Below are positions 57,101-57,780 of a DNA stretch of 64,000 nucleotides, piece by piece. The position numbers and the translations under genes were made by a program. The notes under the pieces are model-generated. The model saw only the letters and a program-made list of their open reading frames with translations. It had not been told where the DNA came from and did no database searches. Each line of letters starts with the position of its first letter. Within the stretch, counting starts at the first letter, position 1. This DNA comes from Priapulus caudatus (Eukaryota > Priapulida > Priapulimorpha > Priapulimorphida > Priapulidae), in NCBI RefSeq assembly GCF_000485595.1, contig NW_014577639.1, positions 1 through 64,000 of the forward strand, in the 5' to 3' direction.

Positions 57101-57292
57101 TCTTGTATGTTTGACACTTTCTCAAGCCATTTTTTGCAGTAAAACTTAATTATGCCATTTTTGGACAGCATTGAACTCAGGTACCTCAAAGTTCAAAAAG
57201 GATGGGATGATTTCAGAGCAGCGAGTTCAACTCGGAAACAGACTTTGGGCGAATCATTAGCTTACAAAAAATTCCAGGAAAATGCAAATGAG
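441..57292 (+). CDS. SPTBN5: Beta-heavy spectrin-like gene with an N-terminal novel repeat array (spliced, partial at both ends)
   Basis: The gene is assembled from up to 34 exons joined at GT-AG sites with matching phases. Exons from 10116 on encode CH2, spectrin repeats 1-4, repeat 5 interrupted by an SH3 domain, then repeats 6 to about 9. SH3 within repeat 5 is the architecture of beta-heavy spectrin (Drosophila karst, vertebrate SPTBN5). That protein pairs with alpha-spectrin, binds F-actin through its CH pair and supports the apical membrane skeleton. Upstream exons 1-3 encode a tandem repeat of unknown function that joins CH2 in phase. CH1 is not visible in the window. The C-terminal repeats and any PH domain lie beyond 57292. 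Known: the beta-heavy domain order. Inferred: that the repeat exons and the spectrin exons form one transcript. Introns carry nearly all the mobile elements, and the largest (18157-35266) is 17 kb. Identification of the spectrin part is very secure; the fusion is moderate. Confidence 0.85.
1236..1544 (+). other. SPTBN5: Intron 1 (phase 0)
   Basis: A 309-base AT-rich intron with a short TG-rich stretch and (TA)n. It contains no recognisable element and ends in ttccttccacag. Confidence 0.65.
1545..2286 (+). CDS. Exon 2 in window: LP-DLG repeats, units 4-7
   Basis: A 742-base exon starting in phase 0 (CTTTCAGAGCTT) directly at a repeat boundary, and ending in phase 1 at GAGCTTG|gtgagt. It continues the series from exon 1 with seven more cores, for example [25 protein letters not shown] and [11 protein letters not shown]. 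The long halves keep the ANxxYQ and Px(L/M)Y positions ([25 protein letters not shown]). Unit 6 is more divergent ([10 protein letters not shown]). The join to exon 1 restores a perfect core, which supports the splice. Function is unknown. The last codon is completed by the G at 8460, giving AELG-VTEKQ, which resembles EMGLTEKQV in unit 5. Confidence 0.8.
2287..2737 (+). other. SPTBN5: Intron 2, proximal part
   Basis: AT-rich intron sequence with a (TA)n tract near 2612-2625. I see no gene or clear element before the transposon TIR that begins near 2738. Confidence 0.5.
3149..3966 (+). pseudogene. Transposon copy 1, N-terminal block (sense)
   Basis: The block is open from 3149 to about 3790, then continues in another frame to about 3966 (…[16 protein letters not shown]…), so there is one frameshift. 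It contains a segment of the type [14 protein letters not shown] followed by [19 protein letters not shown] and [11 protein letters not shown]. That ordering also occurs in many uncharacterised transposon proteins of invertebrates. It sits in + orientation, unlike the next two blocks. Function is unknown; transposase or accessory nuclease is inferred. Confidence 0.55.
3968..4655 (-). pseudogene. Transposon copy 1, second block (inverted in place)
   Basis: On the - strand this encodes [19 protein letters not shown], then (after a frameshift near 4570) [61 protein letters not shown] and a tail to about 3970. The related copy at 45.8-46.5 kb has the matching [19 protein letters not shown] segment. 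In the family this block should follow the N-terminal block on the same strand. Here it is antisense to it. Several frameshifts show it is dead. Confidence 0.5.
4660..5390 (-). pseudogene. Transposon copy 1, PIN-like block (inverted in place)
   Basis: On the - strand this starts [18 protein letters not shown] and runs through [25 protein letters not shown] and [14 protein letters not shown]. The three Asp-containing hydrophobic strands ([19 protein letters not shown]) match the acidic strands of a PIN/FEN-like nuclease fold. The copy at 43.2-44.1 kb has the equivalents [18 protein letters not shown] and [10 protein letters not shown]. It is broken into three frames (5004-5384, 4769-5065, 4561-4782). 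The PIN assignment is inferred from pattern only. Confidence 0.5.
5398..6338 (+). pseudogene. Transposon copy 1, C-terminal block with Cys-rich tail (sense)
   Basis: On the + strand this encodes [38 protein letters not shown], the hallmark GCDT motif of this protein group. A non-coding or decayed gap to about 5840 follows. It ends in a Cys-rich tail at 6144-6338 ([16 protein letters not shown] and [12 protein letters not shown]). The tail is of CXC type, as in tesmin-like DNA-binding segments. The copy near 40.3 kb ends in a similar Cys-rich tail. The block should follow the PIN-like block on the same strand. Confidence 0.5.
6810..7586 (-). CDS. gag-like protein of the LTR-type insertion
   Basis: It starts ATG at 7586 ([20 protein letters not shown]) and is intact for about 258 residues to the end of the insert. 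It has a retrotransposon gag core ([59 protein letters not shown]). An atypical zinc-binding region follows ([20 protein letters not shown], then [14 protein letters not shown]). The frame runs on past the insertion junction into the TIR to 6570, adding about 80 non-gag residues. Gypsy-type gag is well supported; activity is unlikely without pol. Confidence 0.7.
6810..8100 (-). mobile_element. LTR-type insertion carrying gag, inside the right TIR
   Basis: The 1291-base insert begins TG and ends CA, and a 5-base direct repeat CCCAC flanks it (6805-6809 and 8101-8105). Its insertion splits the transposon TIR exactly. On the - strand it starts TGTCATATATC at 8100. A likely primer-binding region (ttggcgcgaggag) lies near 8035, then an untranslated stretch and gag. 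No pol is present and no second long LTR is visible, so it is a deleted or non-autonomous copy. Confidence 0.65.
8218..8459 (+). repeat. Intron 2, distal part with an AT microsatellite
   Basis: A short (AAAT)n tract grades into (TA)n at about 8289-8362. No gene is seen. A T-rich tract ending ttttgtaag leads to the candidate acceptor at 8459. Confidence 0.6.
8460..8476 (+). CDS. Candidate 17-base exon 3 linking repeats to CH2
   Basis: GTGTGACAGAGAAGCAG follows acceptor ttttgtaag and precedes a strong donor, GTAAGA. It starts in phase 1 and ends in phase 0, which is exactly what exon 2 (phase 1 end) and the CH2 exon (phase 0 start) need. Residues (G)VTEKQ match the repeat, compare LTEKQ in unit 5. 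A second in-phase donor, GAG|GTGAGC, would extend it to 8491. It is the surviving head of a longer, decayed repeat exon. Short exons are easy to mis-call, so transcript data would be decisive. Confidence 0.45.
8477..8770 (+). pseudogene. Decayed remainder of an LP-DLG repeat exon
   Basis: The frame of exon 3 continues through the repeat-like [14 protein letters not shown], then meets an in-frame TAG at 8552-8554 where the repeat has Leu, and resumes [10 protein letters not shown] further core, [13 protein letters not shown], appears in another frame near 8690. A one-base shift then gives [13 protein letters not shown], ending at a potential donor GCG|gtatgt (8771). One stop and at least two frameshifts show the segment is no longer coding as a whole. 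Confidence 0.65.
8771..10115 (+). other. SPTBN5: Intron 3 with a dispersed repeat; no CH1 seen
   Basis: I looked for CH1 signatures (an RDG motif, an LGLIWTIILRF-like helix) in all forward frames and found none. About 9013-9400 looks like a dispersed element starting ttttagctcagctgacgaag with (CGTC)n. 9630-9690 is a C-rich polypyrimidine tract. The intron ends gattgcatgcag. Confidence 0.5.
10116..10192 (+). CDS. SPTBN5: Exon 4: start of CH2
   Basis: Phase 0 to phase 2. It encodes [20 protein letters not shown] plus QSKTE. In beta-spectrins the equivalent stretch joins the last CH1 helix (IQDI) to CH2 (KKSAKDALLLWCQ). The exon therefore begins exactly where CH1 would normally have ended, which is why the missing CH1 is notable. 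Confidence 0.9.
10193..10453 (+). other. SPTBN5: Intron 4
   Basis: A 261-base AT-rich intron with nothing recognisable, ending tgtggtattgcag. Confidence 0.7.
10454..10534 (+). CDS. SPTBN5: Exon 5: CH2 core
   Basis: Phase 2 to phase 2. It encodes [20 protein letters not shown] followed by AHR. The SWRDG-FNALIH motif is the most conserved part of spectrin CH2. No residue expected at the core is lost. Confidence 0.95.
10821..10936 (+). CDS. SPTBN5: Exon 6: CH2 C-terminal half
   Basis: Phase 2 to phase 1. It encodes [20 protein letters not shown] then [19 protein letters not shown]. This matches the RPDLIDFD, N-L-x-x-AF and AE-x-LG-LLD pattern of CH2 domains in spectrin and alpha-actinin. Confidence 0.95.
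10937..11656 (+). other. SPTBN5: Intron 6
   Basis: A 720-base AT-rich intron with a T homopolymer near 11274. No gene or repeat family is recognised. Confidence 0.6.
11657..11769 (+). CDS. SPTBN5: Exon 7: end of CH2 and linker to repeat 1
   Basis: Phase 1 to phase 0. It encodes [20 protein letters not shown] followed by [18 protein letters not shown]. The [11 protein letters not shown] motif is the last CH2 helix, and the following KM-x-RIGK is the conserved linker of beta-spectrins. The 229-base intron after it is open in frame, but its length is not a multiple of three. Confidence 0.95.
11999..12186 (+). CDS. SPTBN5: Exon 8: spectrin repeat 1, first half
   Basis: Phase 0 to phase 2. It encodes [40 protein letters not shown] and [12 protein letters not shown]. 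The R-x-LL-W-I/M-E start and the FxxYRTxEKPPK end are typical of beta-spectrin repeat 1, the partial dimer-nucleation repeat. The donor is AAA|gtaatg at 12187. Confidence 0.92.
12187..12767 (+). other. SPTBN5: Intron 8, carrying a minisatellite
   Basis: This 581-base intron is half tandem repeat (12236-12525, listed separately). CA/GCAC-rich sequence lies at 12570-12645. It ends gataatataacag. Confidence 0.7.
12236..12525. repeat. 15-bp minisatellite
   Basis: About 18-20 imperfect copies of a unit close to ccccccggacaattac, with variants ggacatttac and ggtcatttac. Strand composition is skewed to C and A. It contains no stop in one forward frame, but that is a property of the repeat unit. Confidence 0.85.
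12768..12950 (+). CDS. SPTBN5: Exon 9: spectrin repeat 1, second half
   Basis: Phase 2 to phase 2. It encodes [40 protein letters not shown] and LHDNLAR. The [16 protein letters not shown] motif is a signature of beta-spectrin repeats 1-2. Confidence 0.95.
13244..13418 (+). CDS. SPTBN5: Exon 10: spectrin repeat 2
   Basis: Phase 2 to phase 0. It encodes [20 protein letters not shown] and [16 protein letters not shown], then a second helix to EVQAR. It matches the LEQLxxxFDRKAxxRExWL pattern of beta-spectrins. Confidence 0.93.
13419..13872 (+). other. SPTBN5: Intron 10
   Basis: A 454-base AT-rich intron with no recognised element. It ends ctattcatgcag. Confidence 0.6.
13873..13955 (+). CDS. 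SPTBN5: Exon 11: spectrin repeat 2 (helix B-C)
   Basis: Phase 0 to phase 2. It encodes [20 protein letters not shown] and GAELIKKR. The acceptor tattcatgcag and donor AAAAAG|gttagt are both good. Confidence 0.88.
14066..14676. mobile_element. MITE-like element in intron 11
   Basis: The left end AAAGGGATAC…CTAG is inverted at the right end (…CCTAGAGTCGTATGTGTCCCTTT). AAT flanks both sides. It is about 611 bases without coding potential. Only the ends were matched, so confidence is moderate. Confidence 0.5.
14713..14851 (+). CDS. SPTBN5: Exon 12: end of repeat 2, start of repeat 3
   Basis: Phase 2 to phase 0. It encodes [20 protein letters not shown] followed by [19 protein letters not shown] and EEMCYIE. 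The W in the A/C helix and the LxEKKxALD pattern are typical of spectrin repeats. Confidence 0.9.
14852..15286 (+). other. SPTBN5: Intron 12
   Basis: A 435-base AT-rich intron with nothing recognised. Confidence 0.6.
15287..15486 (+). CDS. SPTBN5: Exon 13: spectrin repeat 3
   Basis: Phase 0 to phase 2. It encodes [40 protein letters not shown] and [15 protein letters not shown]. The SxDYG-(K/N)-(D/E) and (N)YRALLxKCExRR pattern, completed by exon 14, is classic. Donor gtacgt at 15487 was preferred over gtgcat at 15491 because only it keeps the frame into exon 14. Confidence 0.92.
15487..15889 (+). other. SPTBN5: Intron 13
   Basis: A 403-base AT-rich intron with nothing recognised. Confidence 0.6.
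15890..16070 (+). CDS. SPTBN5: Exon 14: end of repeat 3, start of repeat 4
   Basis: Phase 2 to phase 0. It encodes [40 protein letters not shown] and [11 protein letters not shown]. Heptad-rich helices are continuous with exon 13. Confidence 0.93.
16071..16492 (+). other. SPTBN5: Intron 14
   Basis: A 422-base intron with a (TG/CG)n tract at about 16402-16460, just upstream of the acceptor. Nothing else is seen. Confidence 0.6.
16493..16693 (+). CDS. SPTBN5: Exon 15: spectrin repeat 4
   Basis: Phase 0 to phase 0. It encodes [40 protein letters not shown] and [20 protein letters not shown]. The E-W-x-x-L-x-x-L-A-x-x-R-x-x-x-L pattern is that of repeat helix C. Confidence 0.95.
16694..17310 (+). 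repeat. SPTBN5: Intron 15: tetranucleotide array and long polypurine tract
   Basis: 16866-16985 is (GGAT)n followed by (GGAC)n and (GACA/GATA)n. From about 16980 to 17262 the + strand is almost entirely A and G. Long purine mirror-like tracts can form triplex DNA. No coding sequence is present. Confidence 0.85.
17311..17406 (+). CDS. SPTBN5: Exon 16: spectrin repeat 5, helix A
   Basis: Phase 0 to phase 0. It encodes [20 protein letters not shown] followed by [12 protein letters not shown]. The FxADAxEAExWMREK-P-(S)xDYGKDE motif is one of the best conserved in beta and beta-heavy spectrins. Confidence 0.95.
17407..17751 (+). other. SPTBN5: Intron 16
   Basis: A 345-base AT-rich intron with nothing recognised. 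Confidence 0.6.
17752..17865 (+). CDS. SPTBN5: Exon 17: spectrin repeat 5, helix B
   Basis: Phase 0 to phase 0. It encodes [20 protein letters not shown] followed by [18 protein letters not shown]. ALLxRHxxxExEIxAY is the standard helix B. Confidence 0.95.
18070..18156 (+). CDS. SPTBN5: Exon 18: linker between helix B of repeat 5 and the SH3 region
   Basis: Phase 0 to phase 0, 29 residues beginning [20 protein letters not shown]. It has low complexity and no similarity I can name. It is supported only by good splice sites (aaattatag, GAG|gtacca), an open frame and phase. In beta-heavy spectrins a variable linker flanks the inserted SH3. Confidence 0.6.
18600..19290. repeat. About 195-bp tandem repeats, four copies
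   Basis: Unit starts (aaagtgtacta) fall near 18605, 18808, 19002 and 19197. Each unit contains gagttacatttctaaaattc, a tagatacatataaacacatg block and cgcggtatcgctcat. Inverted partial copies occur at about 19350-19500 and 20240-20440. Confidence 0.8.
19780..20012. mobile_element. Small palindromic MITE nested in the foldback element
   Basis: aagctgcgtttacactatcg followed by atttttgtca at 19782 is inverted at 19977-20010 (tgacaaaaatcgatagtg, taaacgcaactt). It is about 230 bases and non-coding, with an internal gagtcg repeat. Confidence 0.7.
20893..22480. other. Intron stretch without genes
   Basis: No exon or complete element is seen. Features are a GC palindrome near 21217, short imperfect direct repeats (cttattcttgaattcgtgtt twice near 21458-21512) and (CATA)n at 22110. 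Confidence 0.5.
22487..22566. repeat. Near-perfect hairpin
   Basis: ttttacttagattgacgtat followed by ccacaaaaaa folds back on ttttttgtggatacgtcatt followed by ctaagtaaaa. The stems are about 30 bases with a loop near cacatgttt. It may be a minimal foldback element. No transcript signal is visible. Confidence 0.85.
22911..23343. mobile_element. Palindromic MITE (ggacacact type)
   Basis: gtggacacactagccgattt followed by ttcatg at the left is inverted as catgaaaaattgcctagtgt followed by gtccac at the right. TAA/TTA lies outside each end. The interior is full of GC-rich cggctg/gccggc boxes, and there is an internal duplication of the left end near 22997. Confidence 0.7.
23450..23972. mobile_element. 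Palindromic MITE (gcgttcacacga type)
   Basis: ggctgcgttcacacga at the left is inverted as tcgtgtgaacgcag at the right. Inside, the segment ttcagtaccgtacttgagcg and its continuation is tandemly duplicated (about 61 bp). A gtacc/ggtac palindrome cluster lies near 23755-23815. Confidence 0.65.
24085..24195. repeat. GTGC/GTGCGT microsatellite
   Basis: Alternating purine-pyrimidine (GCGT)n sequence with gtgcgtgcgtgcgtgcgtgc at its centre. Confidence 0.8.
24827..26857. mobile_element. hAT-type non-autonomous element with 8-bp target duplication
   Basis: It starts CAGAGGCGTATCTAGG and ends CCTAGATACGCCACTG. CTGTGGAA lies directly on both sides (24819-24826 and 26858-26865). An 8-bp duplication and CAGNGGCG ends are hallmarks of hAT transposons. 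The arms then read gcgcccggggca(a/c)gtgc. The 2.03-kb interior has only short open frames. One stretch near 26540-26680 ([20 protein letters not shown]) could be a transposase relic, but I cannot name it. Confidence 0.85.
25150..25735. repeat. Almost pure A/T segment inside the hAT element
   Basis: About 580 bases with only a handful of G or C, made of ata/tat palindromes such as taattatataatattatat. It has strong self-complementarity and no coding potential. Confidence 0.85.
27345..28128 (-). pseudogene. pol: Reverse transcriptase of the Gmr1-like element
   Basis: It begins with a spacer, [20 protein letters not shown], and [20 protein letters not shown]. An in-frame stop after EVEA (near 27893) follows, then [41 protein letters not shown] and SYIYDILVH. 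The catalytic box should read YIDD, but the first Asp is Tyr. The frame is lost after KLEFLGQ, where RNase H should follow. It is a dead copy. Confidence 0.85.
28220..29758 (-). pseudogene. pol: Integrase region of the Gmr1-like element
   Basis: The upstream part (29758-28982) ends in an HHCC module ([32 protein letters not shown]) and [11 protein letters not shown]. After a stop the core continues [30 protein letters not shown] and [14 protein letters not shown], then a chromatin-binding-like tail ([29 protein letters not shown]). The DDE residues appear as D (VAVDLV), D (LSDLGTQF) and K (GLVKRF, usually E), so the catalytic Glu is lost. Confidence 0.85.
29758..29840 (-). pseudogene. pol: Protease motif of the Gmr1-like element
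   Basis: The - strand near 29795 reads [11 protein letters not shown] preceded by an in-frame TGA, and a frameshift separates it from VAKEQL. DTG(C/A)(S/T) is the active-site motif of retroviral-type aspartic proteases. Only this motif and the downstream strand are visible. Confidence 0.65.
30020..31018 (-). pseudogene. gag: gag of the Gmr1-like element with SCAN-like segment
   Basis: An N-terminal Arg/Glu-rich coiled segment is in two frames (…[19 protein letters not shown]…). It is followed by [38 protein letters not shown], and [18 protein letters not shown] with [20 protein letters not shown] and [10 protein letters not shown]. The last part follows the SCAN pattern. SCAN domains of vertebrate zinc-finger genes are known to descend from Gmr1-like gag. 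A degenerate knuckle ([14 protein letters not shown], second Cys lost) follows near 30170. Confidence 0.75.
31279..32074. other. Assembly gap (796 N)
   Basis: Unsequenced. It separates the 5' end of the Gmr1-like element from a minisatellite that continues on the right side, so the gap probably contains more of that array. Confidence 1.
32075..32310. repeat. 26-28-bp minisatellite at the gap edge
   Basis: About nine copies of acatcagacacaatctttac followed by acgtct, with a CA-insertion variant (acacacaatc). The array is cut on its left by the gap. Confidence 0.9.
32545..32655. repeat. Foldback repeat of the CAAGAGCTAATAA type
   Basis: tcatcaagagctaataatat near 32552 is inverted as attattagctcttggtgtca near 32627. 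Internal agagctaataatagc copies lie between. The same ends delimit the element at 48338-49620, so this is likely a tiny relative. Confidence 0.75.
33178..33412. mobile_element. Short foldback MITE with arms of about 90 bp
   Basis: aatgttcctctgcaacacac followed by aatctcaccgcacgcacgct is inverted as gcgtgcgtgtggagagattg followed by tgtgttgcaacggagcattt. The centre is a spacer of about 60 bases. No coding sequence is present. Confidence 0.8.
33690..34225 (-). pseudogene. Fragment of the PIN-like transposon family
   Basis: The - strand encodes [20 protein letters not shown] followed by DHNLSSTT. It is clearly related to [20 protein letters not shown] followed by DHNPTA in the nested element at 45.0 kb. 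The rest is decayed. No TIRs were matched. Confidence 0.65.
35267..35350 (+). CDS. SPTBN5: Exon 19: pre-SH3 linker
   Basis: Phase 0 to phase 0, 28 residues, [20 protein letters not shown] followed by HLVPYEVE. It sits between good sites (attgttgcag, GAG|gtatgc) and continues directly into the acidic start of exon 20. Confidence 0.8.
35562..35678 (+). CDS. SPTBN5: Exon 20: acidic linker and first SH3 strands
   Basis: Phase 0 to phase 0. An acidic run ([18 protein letters not shown]) is followed by [18 protein letters not shown], the first strands and RT loop of an SH3 domain. The usual ALYDY is VMYTY, so the second conserved Tyr position of the ligand groove is kept. Confidence 0.9.
36103..36350. 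repeat. Duplicated block, copy 1 (microsatellite plus unique tail)
   Basis: (GCAC)n(CA)n is followed by tagtgcgattgcaattatat, gctaaaccgttacgttttat and a tail through ctgccgtgatgcag. Confidence 0.75.
36785..37012. repeat. Duplicated block, copy 2
   Basis: The same arrangement as copy 1, with tagtgcgattgcgattagtg, gctaaaccgttacgttttat and ggtgccgtgatgcag. About 85% identity is estimated by eye over the unique tail. Confidence 0.75.
37631..37856 (+). CDS. SPTBN5: Exon 21: SH3 C-terminal half and tail
   Basis: Phase 0 to phase 1. [20 protein letters not shown] is followed by [15 protein letters not shown]. This has the WW of the groove, the GxxGxxP-type turn (KQGFIP) and the YV end strand, very close to the alpha-spectrin SH3 pattern ([21 protein letters not shown]). 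A basic tail ([20 protein letters not shown]) follows. SH3 inside repeat 5 identifies the beta-heavy class. Confidence 0.95.
37995..38009 (+). CDS. SPTBN5: Candidate 15-base micro-exon 22
   Basis: ctgttgacaatatag lies between gatattgcag and gtatct. Phase 1 to phase 1 (P-VDNI). It would be a symmetric cassette that can be skipped without changing frame. Evidence is splice sites and phase only. Confidence 0.3.
   Translation: MLTI
38609..38632 (+). CDS. SPTBN5: Candidate 24-base micro-exon 23
   Basis: It follows a strong acceptor (gtgttttttactgtag) and precedes donor gtgagt. Phase 1 to phase 1, residues IATVPLN. Like exon 22 it is a symmetric cassette in the loop between SH3 and the rest of repeat 5. 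Confidence 0.45.
39284..39381 (+). CDS. SPTBN5: Exon 24: return into repeat 5 after SH3
   Basis: Phase 1 to phase 0. It encodes [20 protein letters not shown] followed by [12 protein letters not shown]. The TxxYxxLxxxxQ-DRxxRL pattern, completed by exon 25, is the rest of the triple helix after the SH3 insertion. Confidence 0.88.
40258..41650 (-). pseudogene. Transposon copy 2, C-terminal part
   Basis: - strand pieces: [20 protein letters not shown] (near 41620), then [40 protein letters not shown], a break, and [61 protein letters not shown] Cys-rich tail follows ([27 protein letters not shown]). This is the same block order as related proteins, GCDT region then CXC tail. Frameshifts near 40760-41110 show decay. 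Confidence 0.6.
41654..43109. mobile_element. Nested TIR element (ctaGGGCTGTCATcgat ends)
   Basis: Left ctatggctgtcattggta and right tatcgatgacagccctag are inverted. Both flanking regions are rich in cgattcgat/atcgat motifs. The interior (1.4 kb) has no transposase ORF. It appears to lie at the left edge of the nested copy 3. Confidence 0.65.
43110..45690. mobile_element. Nested copy 3 of the PIN-like transposon family
   Basis: atcgtgcaaatgatgataca followed by agcatcaaatttggc near 43143 is inverted as gccaagtttgatgcttgtat followed by catcatttgcacgat near 45628. The arms continue through gattggccaattgaaaa. The insertion interrupts the coding region of copy 2 between [13 protein letters not shown] and [11 protein letters not shown], so copy 3 jumped into copy 2. 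Confidence 0.75.
43199..45217 (-). pseudogene. Transposon copy 3 protein (N-terminal to PIN-like region)
   Basis: - strand order: [20 protein letters not shown] (45.07 kb), then [40 protein letters not shown] with [26 protein letters not shown] (44.24), then a long open block (44134-43199). That block has [61 protein letters not shown] and [14 protein letters not shown]. Acidic residues in IIDG, VFDV, EEADSR and NDTD resemble a PIN/FEN-type nuclease core. The GCDT and Cys-rich C-terminus are absent: the frame runs into the TIR. Confidence 0.65.
45824..47033 (-). pseudogene. Transposon copy 2, N-terminal part
   Basis: - strand: [20 protein letters not shown] and [20 protein letters not shown], then [20 protein letters not shown], then a long open block 46537-45824 ([60 protein letters not shown]). 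It parallels the first two blocks of copy 1 at 3149-4655. There are three frames, so it is decayed, but less so than copy 1. Confidence 0.6.
47749..48157 (+). other. SPTBN5: Intron 24, distal part
   Basis: No element is recognised. The segment ends with a pyrimidine-rich tract and acceptor gcttcag. Confidence 0.6.
48158..48307 (+). CDS. SPTBN5: Exon 25: end of repeat 5, start of repeat 6
   Basis: Phase 0 to phase 0. It encodes [20 protein letters not shown] followed by [20 protein letters not shown] and [10 protein letters not shown]. The FxREC(D/E)D(F/L)xAW(I/M) pattern is a spectrin repeat helix A. Confidence 0.93.
48338..49620. mobile_element. TIR element with CAAGAGCTAATAA ends, carrying LINE sequence
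   Basis: tcaagagctaataatacata followed by gtgtataatgggaaaacaga at the left is inverted at about 49561-49622 (gttttcccattatgtcttat followed by tagctcttga). The arms match for about 60 bases. The foldback at 32.55 kb shares the ends. The interior includes a LINE RT remnant. Confidence 0.7.
49206..49583 (-). pseudogene. LINE reverse-transcriptase C-terminal fragment
   Basis: The - strand encodes [56 protein letters not shown] and [17 protein letters not shown]. The YLGV-(W)-H-I, LG-L-RNL and EY-A-W-P-LE-x-QR-A-RW ladder is the thumb and C-terminal region of non-LTR RTs of CR1/jockey type. The catalytic core is absent. Confidence 0.75.
49721..49908 (+). CDS. SPTBN5: Exon 26: spectrin repeat 6
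   Basis: Phase 0 to phase 2. It encodes [40 protein letters not shown] and [20 protein letters not shown]. The W-x-x-L-x-x-L helix C of a spectrin repeat is evident. Confidence 0.95.
50216..50410 (+). CDS. SPTBN5: Exon 27: spectrin repeat 7, helices A-B
   Basis: Phase 2 to phase 2. It encodes [40 protein letters not shown] and [18 protein letters not shown]. Helix A has a Cys where Trp is common, but the heptads continue. Confidence 0.9.
50540..51490 (-). mobile_element. Penelope-like element fragment (RT end and GIY-YIG endonuclease)
   Basis: The - strand contains the RT C-terminal region ([51 protein letters not shown]), a linker ([20 protein letters not shown]), and [19 protein letters not shown]. 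The last is the GIY-YIG motif of Penelope retroelements. The downstream tail ([30 protein letters not shown]) follows in another frame. The conserved Arg after GIY-YIG appears as Cys (KFETCLK). It is 5'-truncated and frameshifted, so inactive. Confidence 0.85.
51491..51971 (+). other. SPTBN5: Intron 27, distal part
   Basis: AT-rich with nothing recognised. It ends ttgtgttcctag. Confidence 0.55.
51972..52053 (+). CDS. SPTBN5: Exon 28: spectrin repeat 7, helix C
   Basis: Phase 2 to phase 0. It encodes [20 protein letters not shown] followed by KMWADLQ. The Ser-rich start is a loop, and the W and heptads belong to helix C. Confidence 0.85.
52119..52530. mobile_element. Palindromic MITE (cacacgagcgatttttatcgccc type)
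   Basis: catacgagcgatttttatcg followed by cccgatcgccgcgaatttta is inverted as taatcgccgcgatcgggcga followed by taaaatacgctcgtgtgccc. The interior repeats atcgcccg/cgggcgat boxes many times. No coding sequence is present. Confidence 0.8.
52531..52830 (+). other. SPTBN5: Intron 28, distal part
   Basis: AT-rich with nothing recognised. Confidence 0.5.
52831..52908 (+). CDS. SPTBN5: Exon 29: end of repeat 7, start of repeat 8
   Basis: Phase 0 to phase 0. It encodes [20 protein letters not shown] followed by ADAKEL. It joins exon 30 ([20 protein letters not shown]) to give the DAxELLxW(S/I) helix A motif of repeat 8. Confidence 0.88.
52909..53652 (+). other. SPTBN5: Intron 29
   Basis: A 744-base intron with nothing recognised. 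It ends gttatttccag. Confidence 0.55.
53653..53780 (+). CDS. SPTBN5: Exon 30: spectrin repeat 8, helices A-B
   Basis: Phase 0 to phase 2. It encodes [20 protein letters not shown] followed by [20 protein letters not shown]. The RDVxSAQxQLxxHExLxxEI pattern is classic for beta-spectrin repeats. Confidence 0.95.
53781..54880 (+). other. SPTBN5: Intron 30, with a polypyrimidine tract
   Basis: 53865-54095 is strongly pyrimidine-rich (ctcctcccactcctgcgcct). The rest is AT-rich unique sequence, without exons or recognised elements. Confidence 0.65.
54881..55040 (+). CDS. SPTBN5: Exon 31: spectrin repeat 8, helices B-C
   Basis: Phase 2 to phase 0. It encodes [40 protein letters not shown] and [13 protein letters not shown]. 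Helix C ends in the usual RxxxLxQxYxLQ. Confidence 0.95.
55256..55333 (+). CDS. SPTBN5: Exon 32: spectrin repeat 9, helix A
   Basis: Phase 0 to phase 0. It encodes [20 protein letters not shown] followed by NPNELG, the F-x-(R/K)-(E/D)-A-(D/E) helix A. It is continuous with exon 33 ([20 protein letters not shown]). Confidence 0.93.
55495..56760. repeat. Tandem array of about 59-bp units, split by a solo LTR
   Basis: The left block (55495-55753) has about five copies of ccaggttctgttatttatgg followed by cagcgacaatgtgtgactag. The right block (56396-56760) has further copies with the variant ccaagttctgttattcgggg followed by cagtgacagtgtacgattag. The two blocks evolved different consensus units. 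Confidence 0.85.
55754..56395 (-). mobile_element. Solo LTR inserted in the tandem array
   Basis: The 642-base segment begins TGTAG and ends TTACA, with ACAG on both sides (55750-55753 and 56396-56399). On the - strand it starts TGTAATGAAGC and contains TATAAAAGG (about 55875) and an AATAAA signal (about 55830) near its 3' end, ending GACACTACA. It has no internal coding region. No other copy is present in the window for comparison, so the LTR call rests on ends, target duplication and promoter/polyA layout. Confidence 0.75.
56780..56919 (+). CDS. SPTBN5: Exon 33: spectrin repeat 9, helix B
   Basis: Phase 0 to phase 2. It encodes [40 protein letters not shown] and NHPASDY. The VxxLIxRHEDxxxxVxxQxxRI motif is typical of beta-spectrins. 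Confidence 0.95.
57169..57292 (+). CDS. SPTBN5: Exon 34: spectrin repeat 9, helix C and beyond (last exon in window)
   Basis: Phase 2 to phase 0. It encodes [40 protein letters not shown] and E. Donor GAG|gtatga shows the gene continues past 57292, where a gypsy element occupies the rest of the window. Confidence 0.93.
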
Positions 57293-57436
57293 GTATGATA
57301 CATCATAGCCTTGATACACACTAACTCAAAATGTATAGTATGTAGCACTTATATTTTACATCATAAATTTCACATTTGTTGTTCATGTCAAAATTTATTT
57401 ATCAAGAATTTATACATTTATGCACTTAATTCATAG

Positions 57437-57615
57437 TGTTATAGCATGACACTGGGTTACTACATATACACTATGCGTGATACTTGTTTACGATAGTGAA
57501 TACCACAGCGCCATCTAGTACCAGTTCCGGAATGGCTCCCGCTTGACTTACACCTTTGTTTGTATTCACGGTGTTGAATAAACATTGATTTACTACTCAA
57601 CCACGGACTATTACA
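57437..57615 (+). repeat. 5' LTR of the gypsy element
   Basis: It begins TGTTATAGCATGACAC and ends ATTACA just before ttggcgatgagg. AATAAA lies at about 57576. It is short (about 179 bases). The left end was chosen by the TG and cannot be confirmed without the 3' LTR. Confidence 0.65.
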
Positions 57616-57780
57616 TTGGCGATGAGGATAAAACTAGCTATGGTCACTATAGAACAGATGGAGGCATTTAACCCGGTGAATGGTGAGGACCATTATATTG
57701 AAAGATTCGAAAATTTCTTCATTGCGAATGATATTTCTGGGTTCAAGAAACGGGTGTCACTTTCCCCCGGGTGTAGAGGG